Source: Siphonodentalium dalli (taxonomy: Eukaryota; Mollusca; Scaphopoda; Gadilida; Siphonodentaliidae). Taken from it: a stretch of 64,000 bases of DNA. Below the pieces are notes generated by a model. That model was not told the DNA's origin, made no database searches, and saw only the letters and a program-made list of their open reading frames with translations. This document shows positions 13,201 through 25,200 of the stretch, piece after piece (the first letter of the stretch is position 1; the number at the start of each line of letters is the position of its first letter). The DNA is taken from NCBI GenBank assembly GCA_032622095.1, contig CP136066.1, forward strand, positions 153,041,152 through 153,105,151. The letters run 5' to 3'. The position numbers and the translations under genes were made by a program.

Positions 13201-16200
13201 TTGTTTCCAAAATATTGAAATTGTATCTTATGAATGGTCAACGTTTTAAATTAGGGTGCAATCAGTGCAATTGAAAAAATTCTTTGGAATCCCCTGCAGG
13301 AATTTCTCGATTGAACAATTTATAAAAGCTTATGCAAGTATTTTCTTGTTGTGAGTTTCAAGCAGATTGCAAAGATTAGGATAGCAGTTAGCACAGGGTA
13401 GGCAATTCTAACTGATTAAATATGGATGGTTGTACATGCTTTTGTCGGACATGATGCCATTCGGTTTAGCATCGACGATAGTATGCCGCCGTTTGGGCGT
13501 GGGGCCATTAGGTTTAGCACCATCAGTATCCCGATTAACAGCAGAGTCTTCTGATTCTGATCTGGCTAAAAACAGATAGATAAAATACTCAGGATAAGAG
13601 CAACTCCACAAATGAAATAGAAAACCATATATTCCATAGATATATTCTAAATTTGCAGCAGGTATGAAAGCAAATTCATCAATGAGATTCAAGAGTAGAA
13701 TCCATGATTCAAATTTTGTCAAAATCGGATTACGTTTTTTAAAGTTATCTCGCTTACATGGCGCTTAAAGTCGTAAAATAGACACCTGGTAATCAATCCA
13801 GGGGCATTACTCCTGAAAAAATCTTATGGCAAGACTAGTTTTTGAATTCATTCAAGAGTTTCATGAGTAGAAGCCATGGTTCAAATTTGGTAAAAATCAA
13901 TTTACGTTTGTTAAAGTTATCGACACCCAGTAAACAATTCGGGAGCCAAAACTCCTGAATAAAAAATATTGACAGGACTGATTTTCGAACTCATCCAAGA
14001 GATTCCATGAGAAGAAGTCCAGTTTAAAATTTGATCAAAATCTTATTACATTTGTTAAAAGTTATAATGCTCATGTCGCACACACGGACGGAGGGGATGG
14101 AAGGACAGATGGATGGATGCCCACCATCATTCATCAAACCATAACTCGAGTTTGTTGCACAATTCGACCAAAAAGGGACATAACTGTGACAACATTCCTT
14201 GATCCAAACTGCGATTGACTTGAGTCGTGCACTCTTTATTCTTGTAAACGAATTACATAATTTTCATCAACAGTAACTATAGCTATGATATGGAACCAAA
14301 AATAGCAACTCAATTCTAAGTCGAATAATTGTGGCTAAATTATATCGGAGCACACCAAGAGTTGATCTTTATCTGTATATACATGTTAGTAATCCATCAT
14401 CAAAATTACTTCCAGTCATAAATTTATAGTCGCAGGCTTCTTGAGTATTGTACACCGATGATGCTATGCATTAGATTGCATTATGGGTATCTTCTTTACT
14501 GGTTCATATGAAAACCTTTATGTCACAATGATCACTTTATAACTAAAAATTAATATTTGGTATTTCATTAATAATTAAGCATTAAAATCAATAAATTAGT
14601 GGTAGATTCAGATGTTACCAAATTTGTAGAAATATGATATGATTCCTTACATTTGTGGACAGCACGTAAGTTAAATAGATAGGATGAATTTATAGCAATA
14701 TTATAGGCATAATGCTGTCCAGGCCTTTATTATAATTTCTGTAGATCTCCATGTATACATAAGCGATTAGACCAAATCCGTGCGCGATCTTTCTGAAATG
14801 TGCGGAACTTTGGTAGCATAAGAAAAGAAAGATATGTTGTAAAAGCGACATCTGAAAACCCCACACACAAGGAATAAAAACGTTAATTTTTGCTTTGGAA
14901 ATTAAATTTTAACACATAGCGTTTAATGGAATGTAACATTAGTTACTCTTTGGCGATGAAATAATTGAAAAATTGTGAAACCTTAAAGCTTTGCTCATAC
15001 AATAAAAAATCGTGTGTGTGGTCTTTAGAGAACAAGATAAGAGTGCGGTCTCTGCTTTGTACATACGCCAGCTGTTTCATTCTAAAATCGGCCTATATGC
15101 TCGCCACATTTGTCCCAACTGTCAAGTATTTGTGCCCAACATAAACTGACAATTAAACCTTCTAATGATCCAAAAATTAGAAAATATTATTTGTTTTGTT
15201 CTTGAACTGAAAAAAAAACACAAGATTTCTTGAAAGCTAGAGAAACAAGCTCATTGTTGAAAGGCATTTCAGAAAAGTAAGCATCACTGAAGCACACTGC
15301 ACAAAAAGCAAAGATAGAGAAATTACGCATCTGTAACAAGATATTATGCAAAATGCATACGAATCATATTCAGAGGTCAGACTTCAACAAACGGAAAACT
15401 GCACCATGTATATATGAAATAAAAAAAAAATTTCCAATGGATTTCTATATAAAAGTGTCAATGGACGAACAACATATTGTAGAGTTCCGCGAAGCCAAAT
15501 TTTCTTGAATTATCACTATGTGAAGTAAAGTGATTCCTCAACCGATACTTCTATACAGGTATATATCATGTCGCACACTCGCCTCTCTACCAAACAAAGC
15601 ACGCATTTCAATGAAATCAAAAATAGTTGTATTTATAATAAAATAGTTATTTTGGGGAATCACAACCTAGTTATAAGATACGGTCATAAACGATCCATTT
15701 AAAATGATGCACTATTCTTGAGGTTGTCACATTCCTGTCCAGTTCCAGAGATAAAAATAGGTCCATACATTATGTTATATCACAAATACCTTATACTTAT
15801 TATTCTAGAGACCAAAAAATGGGCCATTTTCTTCCAGTTATATTTTCATGAAAATCACAAGGTAAATTATAAGAAAGAAAGCACTTTTTTCAGTGCTATA
15901 CCAACTATAGTGTGTCTGTCATTTGCAGAATGAGGTCCCCAGAGGGTGAAGTTAGTGATGCTATCCCACACTGCAAGCTAGCATTACCAAATTCACCCTC
16001 TGGGGACCTCATTCTGCAAATGACAGAAACACTTTTTTCAGCACTATATCAATGAAATATTTGATACCCCTCCTCCTTATTATGTTTGCAAATTACATAC
16101 TTCGTAGGTCCAAATGAGCTTTGTCAGTTAACACAATCCATTTGGTGGGCAATTCTCAAATTATTATACATGTTATTTAACCCTTCCATGACTGGAGCTT

Positions 16201-19200
16201 CCTGAAATATTGCGAAAAGAATTCATTGGCCTAACAATATTTACCTTGACCTTGTAAGCCAGTGCATTCTCTTATATATGCGAGGCTCCCTATGGGAGAC
16301 TCGCATATATAAGAGAATGCAATGGCACATGATCTTTAATGCTGCACCAGCATGAAAGGGTTAAAAGGAGCCCCATCCCATCATCATAACCTGGATTATT
16401 TCAACTTTATAATCAATTGATTGTTGTTAGTGATTAGATCCTATGTTGCGCTTTATCAGTTGTGGATAAATTTAGATGGTTTGTGTTCAATCTAGTCCTA
16501 CTGTGTGATAATAGGTTGAAATTCAAAAATGTTTATGATATTGATAACTTAAAAAAAAACATTCTGACATTTCCTAAGGTGACAAACAACAAGATATGGG
16601 ATATAGTTTAGCAAGGGAAGCCTAACTGTCTTAGTAAAGCATAGGTTGGTATGAATTCTCATAAGTTGCTTGTTAAGTATGATAACTCAGGTAATTAGGT
16701 ATCTGTTGTACCAATACCTTTTGTATTAAAATATAGTGTAACTGATTTCGGTTGGGTTAAGCTCTTCAGGTAAAATGTCATCAATTTCAATTCCTAATAA
16801 TTCCACTGCTATTTATATATAATTCCATTTTCTAATTATTTGGCGTTGGCTTCCATAATTTATTGCCCACACCAAAAATATTCCATAAATCTTGCTAAAT
16901 ATTTAAACGATTTAAACATGCCTAATACACAATGCAATATATGCTGCCGACATCATGCTAAACCTTTGATCTCTGAATGGCCACTCGATTGGCTGATAAA
17001 TGCATTTCGTTTTGCATGTGTTTAATCCAAAATGATTAATAAGTTTTGGTAAGAAATTATTATTCATGATTAAGATTATCTACACAAATTGACAAAAAAT
17101 AATGATAAAGTTACGAACTTTTTGACTGAGATCGGATCACGAAGCCAGTTAGTAAGTTGGCAGATCTACGTCTTACTTATCTATAAAAGTTAAGACTGTC
17201 TATTAATTAGTTTTTAAGAGAATACCCATTTTATGTGTTAGAATTGTGTGTATGCTGTCTACCATTTGTTTTAAAATCTAATCTTCTACCTTTTGTGCAT
17301 TTATGCAAAGACCCATATGAATTTTTTTATACAATGGGCAATTTTTCAATCAGTAAAAACCCAGCAGATTTATCTTGGATATTGCATAAAATAAGGAAAA
17401 TTGAAACAAGACGTACAGTAATTATTTAATAAAGTTGTACTAAAACACCTTACCGCTCATTTTCATTTTAAACAAAATTATATATACGTGCTACTTCTTA
17501 ATAGAAAAAAATATCACTATTTGGTAAGCTTTATTATCATGGATGTAGCGATTCTTCATACATGCTTCACTTCTTTTTTAAAAAGTGCAGGGTAAGCTTA
17601 TCCTAACTAAAATTTGTTAGAAATGATTCGTAGATGTATATTTACTAAGTAATTTACTTTGTCACAGTAACTGAGAATGTAAACAAAAGTTATGATTTCT
17701 CCATTTTTGCCTATCAAAGATAATGTAAGTTTGGGAAAGAACGTAGGACAATAGCATACATAATTAGTTTAAAAGATCAACTAGGTAAAGTTCAAAATTT
17801 AGAAGCTAGATTTGGAAGCAGGTAGCCTGTAATTCTATTTTGCGTTAGTTTTGGGACTCAACAATTTGGAATGTCACATGGGTCATGCAGCAGGCGAGAG
17901 TTTGGTGATGTGCAGGAGAGAATAAACTGAATGATCTTACCTAGGATTGTGGGAATAGGCGCCGATATCGACCTACCATGGATTGGTGTCCTATTTGGTG
18001 ATGTTTCACTTGTGTTGGATGTCTAAAAAATACAAAAACAATTGTCACCAAGGCAAAAATAAAGCTATTAGATAATACTATTGATATAAAATAATCTAAT
18101 TATGTGATAAAATATACAGTTTATATTAATTAAACTATCTGAATACCAGTTACAAGATTTATCATCGCCGAACATCATGACATTGACCATCGTTGTTACA
18201 TTTTTTCCACAGCATCATAATTTACCACAGCATCATAATTATTTACCTGGCAAGAAACAGAATAAAATTGTTTATCCAAAGTTATAAAAAGAAGTGACGA
18301 CATCTCATGTAATAACAGAGGTACCCAGCTGTATGATGTCATCACAGTGGGATTTACTGCACACGGTTTCATCAGGAATGTGGTGGTGTTAGAGACAATT
18401 TATTCTTTGATGTACGGCAGTTATTTTATTGTTCAAGTTAAACTGATATGTTAAAGTTTTGTAATAGTCATAAAAAGTCTCCAGAATTTGAGCCAGATCT
18501 CCCTAATTTGGAAGATTAATCTCCAGAAATCGGCACTCCAGAAGTAGACATGTCCGATTGACATTTGTCGTTTTATATATTACCGTAGAGCCCCGATAAT
18601 TTACCTTTGTATAGATGATAATGAGCTCTTGAAACATCTCCAAAACTTTCAGCCCAAGGCCTTCGTTGGTGGATTTAATTCACCATAAAAGTTACATTCT
18701 TGCTTCTGCTTCAACACAATTAAAAGTTTTAACCAATGTTTACCTGTTGACGTCAAGTGACGTTCTCGATAATCACCGTACATTTTCCAGCCAAAATCCT
18801 GATTGTCCTTACAGTTTGTTTTAATAGTTTGCCATTAAACCCAGCACCTTTCAACGTACCTAATTTGAGGATCTAATGGTCCTCTTTGATAAGACGGAGG
18901 TATCTCGTTCCTGTAAGTGTCTCCAACTTGGCAATATACATATCAGAAGTGATGGTACACAGGTTTTTCATCATGTTGTTGTCTTATGTCGTAAGAATAC
19001 AACATGATGAAAATCATGTGAAAATCAGTTCAGTAAAAACTGACATTCGCTATCCGATATGTATATCGCCGTGTTTGGAGATGTTTCAAGAGCCCGTTAT
19101 CATTTATACACTTGTGACATATAGTCCCCTAATCAGGATTACCATATTACTTAGTTGATATACCTTTGATTTGGAGCTTCCTGCTTGAGAGAGCTTATCA

Positions 19201-22200
19201 CTAGTTATTCCCATCTCATCCAGTAACTTGGACATATTCTTAGTATCAATACCACAGTTGTTGGCAACATTCTTCTGACATCTTTTATGTACATTCATTT
19301 TACATGCTGGAAAGACAAAATTAGGTACATCAAGTCAACTTTAGATCTTTTTGAATCGAGTAGGTTTCTTGACCCAGTAAATAAGAGGTCACAGCAATAT
19401 TGTAATATTATTTTATTCGCTCAAAAGAACATTGAAGTCGGTCCAAGGGACTTAAGAGATTGTTGTATAACACTGAGGAAGGGCCTTTGGCCACAAGATA
19501 TGTTCTATTAAAGGCCCACTTAACCCTTTACCCAACAGAAGGGCCCTGTGCCAATGCATTCTCTTATATATGCGAGTCGACCATAGGTCGCCTCGCATAT
19601 ATAAGAGAATGCATTGGCTTAACACATTAAAAATTATAAAATTGTTAAAGAATGTAAGAAAAAATGGTAAAAAATGTTAAAAAAAGATTTTTTTTAGGCC
19701 AATGCATTCTCTTATATATGCGAGGCGACCTATGGTCGACTCGCATATATAAGTGAATGCATTGGCACAGGGCTAACTGTAACTATCACAATGTGGTCAA
19801 GGAGCCGGTTCCAATGATATCCATATTTGTATGGTTCTATTGAGACAGACCGGAGATATTTTTGGCTGTTGAAGCTTTATTTGGCCGGTTTTGGCCGGTT
19901 TGTTGGGTAAAGGGTTAATGTTTGAATGACCAGATAACATTATACACCAACATATTCCATATTATATACGATTTGGAAGAGGAACCAAAAATATATATTT
20001 TCCACCAGAATATGTAACAGCTGTGGCCTAGGAAAGCACTGATATAAAGAACACCGCTAACATATCTACATCGATAAACTTGGGTGGTTGAGACATTTAA
20101 GCCTTGCCACTTAGACATGCATTTTCCATGGAAGATATTTTATATAATATCAGCCATCTGTAACTTCACATCAGCTTTCGATCTTCGGTCTCTTGATAAC
20201 TCAGACGATATCAAACTACAAAGTAATAAGCTATAAATAATTTTACATCAACTTACCCTTACCTGCACACTGGAGCCCTTGTCTAATAATGCCATAGAGT
20301 AGTGAGCCACAGTGGTCACAAAATGTTGGCCGCTTATAACTATGGGCCTGAAATCTGTGCGGAATGTTAATTCTAAATCTAGCAGCTCCCACCTGAAATT
20401 ATATAAATACAAAAGTTGAAGATGGTGTACCCACCATGCGGGATAGCATCACTAAATTCATCCTCTGGGGACCTCATTCTGCAAATGTCAGACACAATTC
20501 ACGCCCTGGTGTAAGATAATTTTGAGTCCGAGAGACCAGTTATTAGAAGCCTCTGTCACTATGAAACTAATTGGGACAGGAATGGTTACTATTTTTAAAA
20601 CATAATACCATTTTTTTTTTTATTGAAAATCTATATTTTAAAACACTTTCTGTGAAATAAGCGTAATACCAGATGTCTATCCTTTCTTTTTGAGAATAAT
20701 AATGCAAATATGTCTTCAAAAAGAGCTTCATATATGTTTGTTTTGTTTTTGTTGGAAGTGTTTCCAGGAATTGATATACAGTAATGCTCTAAATAATTGA
20801 CTCCTTAACCACAGCAGAATTATGGGTAATTTTTCAGGAAATATGGCTTGTTGCCATTCATCGGAAAGTTCTCACTGAGAGCTTTCCGATGAATGGCAAC
20901 AAGCCATATTTCCGACTAAATCCTGAAAAATTACCCATAATTCTGCTGTGGTTAAGGAGTCGATTATTTAGAGCATTACTGTAGCATTTTTAACACTTCC
21001 ATGACTGGAGCTTCCTGGAATTTTGCAAAAACCCTGTGCCGATGTATTCTCTTATATATGCGAGTCTCCTGTAGGGATCATCGCATATATAAGAGAATAC
21101 ATTGGCCTAACAATATTTACCTTGACCTTTTATAAAGCCAGTGCATTCTCTAAATATATGTGAGGCTACCTATGGGAGACTTGCATATATAAGAGAATGC
21201 ACTGGCACAGGATATTTAAAGCTGCACGGGTGCAGCTCCCTTCATGAAAGGGTTAATTAATGATTGGCATGATTTTGAATTGAATATCCAGAGAACTCAT
21301 CTAGTGAGACTTTTAAACAATATTTTGGTTGCATTACTCTTCTATAACGGACTTTCATTGAAAGTAGATTGTGTAACGAATACAAAACTCACCTCTTCAC
21401 CATCTTCCTTCTTTGAACCAGGACATTTGTTAAGTACCTGCTGGTGACACCGTTTGTGCACTACACATGTGCAAACTAAAATAGAAAAAAAAACCAGATA
21501 CATGTATAGAAGACTGTGCTCAAATGTTGTTGTTGGTTTCTCTATTCTCTGCTTCGTAGAATAAGGTAACCAGATTTCCATTATTTGACTGTCTTATAAG
21601 TACAAATTAATGTTACAGATGGCAGTTAGGCCGAAATATATGCAAAATTAGAATGCTCGTCATCGAGATACTTTTGTACAGTTTTCAGGCATATGTGTCA
21701 ATTAAATGTTATATTATATGCAAAAAAAGTCCCAGATTCTCATGAATTTTAATGTATAGTCAGTGAATGGCTTGAGTTCACACCCTGTGTCACCATAATT
21801 TTTTGCACGATGTGTGCCACACGTTGCCCAATCCACTATCTGTCAATTAATTCGTAACTTACTTTAGGGCTGGAGCCATAACGTTAATTTACATTAAATT
21901 ATTAAATTTGAATTTAAGATAACATGTTAACCTGAACGTTTACAGAAGACATCTTTGACTCAAATTAATTATTTTCCCCCATATTATCGATATCTGATCA
22001 TTACTACCTGGATTTTATTGAAATTGGCATATAGTCTACCTTTAATAGTGAGTGAAAAAACAATGTATATGAATTGTGTAAATATGTCTAATTTTGGTAT
22101 GCAGCAAAATATCAGAACTTTTGTACCATGTTGTTTCATCGGGTACATTGGGTACATCTCAGAAGTACCAGGAATATGTTTTCTAATTTGTACCCAATGT

Positions 22201-25200
22201 AACCAAGTACCTTGGAATTTCTAAGAAAAAAAAAAACCCAATGTAACATTAACTGATAGGTAAAGTAACCAGAAGTAACCATGTGTCCTCTGTACCATGG
22301 GCCTGAAACTAGTTCCGGGAATATGTTTTCTAATTCGCAATGTACCCGACATAACAGGGTACAAAAGTTATGCTTTTTTTTTTCAGCGTACGAAAATTTG
22401 CCATATATGCAATTGTGATATGCATATTTGTAATATTGGGTTCTTAGCCTTTGTTTGGCTCCTGTCACAACTGCTGTAATTGAATAAAATGGGATAAACC
22501 TTGCCTTTAATGTTATTACAACCTGTTTTTCCTCAATTCCACCAAGCCTGAATTTAGTGTGTCTGACATTTTCAGAATGAGGTCCCCAGAGGGTGAATTT
22601 AGTGAAGCTATCCCGCGTGGTTGGCTAGCATCACCAAATTCACCCTCTGGGAACCTCATTCTGCTCAGGCCTCAACTGCTTCGGGAGACCTAGGATCAGA
22701 CTGAAGTTCCCTGCCCTCTTGAAGTTGGTGCTGTTCACCCATTAGTCACCTCGATTATGCATTTTATCTTCTGCAAATTAGGGGATACAGAAACTTCCCA
22801 GAAGGAAAAAGTAACTAAATACAATGTTAATTTGAGACTATAGATACTTCCCGGAATATGAGGCCTCATCTTCTGGGAAGTATCTATAGTCTCAAATTAA
22901 CATTGTTTTTAGTTACTTAATCCCTTCTGTTCTGAATTTGGTGATGCTAGCTCGCTGAGCGGGATAGCAACACTAAATTCACCCTCTGGGGACCTCATTC
23001 TCCAAATGTCAGACGCACTAAATCCAGACTTGAATTCCGCACTTAGCAATATTTTTTAAATAATTCAATTAATTTCATATACAGTAATGCTCTAAATAAT
23101 CGACTCCTTAACCACAGCAGAATTATGGGTAACTTTTCAGGATTTAGTCAGAAATATAGCTTTCCGATGAATAGACATATTTCCGACTAAATCCTGAAAA
23201 GTTACCCATAATTCTGCTGTGGGTAAGGAGTCGATTATTTAGAGCATTACAGGGATGTATAGATATAAGCAGACAGATAAATAAAAGGTCAGCCGACCAC
23301 AGCGTCCCTCGAAAACGTGGCAAGTCGATGCCGCTTTGTTAAAGAAATAAAAAAAAATGTTGAAATTTTCTAAGTCGAAAAGGGTTAATAACTCTGTCAA
23401 AAAAGAATTTTTCCACCATCTATATACATGTTGCACATCTTCAATAAATGGTGGGCAACAATACTCTGAAGTTTCAAATCTCTGGGATAAAATCTGTCGG
23501 AGGAGATGATTACACCATGAAGGTACTCAAAAGTGTGACGGACGGACGAACTGATGGTACAACGGACGGATGGACGGAGCCCGTTTCTATAGTCCCCCAA
23601 AAATATATAATCGGGGGACAATAAAAGTACAGAAGGAGTCCTATTTATTGAGGGAAATGTTTAGATGGTCGTTTGTTTAACTTATTATCTGAACATTTCC
23701 TATGGGATAACTACCAAGCCTGAGTTTAATGTGACTGTCATTTGCAGAATGAGGTCACCAGAGGGTGAATTTAGTGACGTTATCCCGCATAGTGTGCTAG
23801 CATCACCAAATTCACCCTCTGGGGACCTCATTCTGCATGGCCTCATCTGCTATGGAGACATAGACTCCGATTAAAGTTCACAAATGGTGAATATTTTGAT
23901 GTACACCCATTGGGAAATAGAAATACACCCATTGGGAAATTGAAATTTGATAATAAAGAAACTTTCAAGAGAAGATGAGGCCAAAGCAGAATGACCGGCA
24001 CACTAAACTCAGGCTTGATAACTACTCATCAATGAGTATTTAGTATAGAATGGGTTAATATACACTTCTATGTTAGCATCTGGGATGCAATGGAAACTTT
24101 TTTATTTTACTGTGTTATCCTAAGTCTGTATATCTGTAATTATATTTGTATAATTACACCAATCCTTTCTCTCTCATTTTCCTCAGTTCTGATTGGACAA
24201 GTCCTAACAACTCCTTGTGGCCGAGTCACCAGCGTAAGAATTTTGGAAGGGTGAACATTCAGGTAACACGATTGTCCCCAGGGCGAATTTACCTAAAGTG
24301 TTTACTGTGTTCATTGAGTGAGTGGAGGGTTTTTATTTCAAAGTAAACAGTGATCGCTTCGTTGCTTTTTTTTAATAAAAGATGCCAAACAATAATTTTT
24401 ATCCCAATTGTTACCAAAATAACATGGTTATGGTAATAACTTGATTCACCTGTAATAAACAGATGTTTAATAGCCTACTTACTGCTATCAGCAAACTTCA
24501 AGTTAAATTTTCCAAGGCGTAAATTCAAAATTATAAAATCAAAATACAGAATAACAATGCATCAGGCAGATCCATGTCAAATTAATATAGTATCCAATTT
24601 GTATTTCCCAATTTCGGACAGTAACTTTAATGACATAATTGTTAACTTTTCCTTAGTTTACTTGAGCATCCTTGAACCTTATTATTTTTTTTTATGTAAT
24701 ATCAGCCAGTAACATTTTGTACAATCATTCGAACTGAATACTATTCTAATAGAAAATGTGAATTTTCACAACAATGAAATTTGAGATAATTCTTTTTAAT
24801 ATGCTGAAAATAATCTTCTGGGAGACATAATTATAAGCAATCACTGTCTTTTTGTCGCATTTATCTATATATATAAAAGAGTAGGATCTGTCTATCTGTT
24901 CATGATTTTTATCCCAGAGACCCCTGGACCGACTTCAACCAAATTTGGTGTGGTAACTGTGTTACCCCAATGGATGTAATAACGACATTAGTTTTTCCAT
25001 TGATTTAAAAAAAAAAAATTGGTTAAACTGAGCAATGAGTTCGAATATAAAAATTTGTAAAAAAAAATACTTTTAAATTAAATTAAATTTTTTTTTTAAA
25101 TCAAAATGTTAAAATGATCAAAATTTGGGCAAAGCGCACAAAGGGGCTGTCACTGAATAAATAGACAATAGTTAACTGTTGTGAGCAGCGTACGGTTTTT

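Larger units (their letters stand above)
23251..24057 (+). mobile_element. piggyBac-like family F, split by two later insertions
   Basis: Family F pieces at 23251-23287, 23621-23714 and 24018-24057 read on in order. They are interrupted by the hairpin-tailed element (23288-23620) and a hAT-like element (23715-24017). Right end TTTAGTATAGAATGGGTTAA. Confidence 0.8.

Noticed and set aside
20777-20983. microRNA precursor
   Set aside because: The hairpin is about 100 bp per arm, occurs in many near-identical copies with TA duplications, and is a MITE rather than a miRNA gene.
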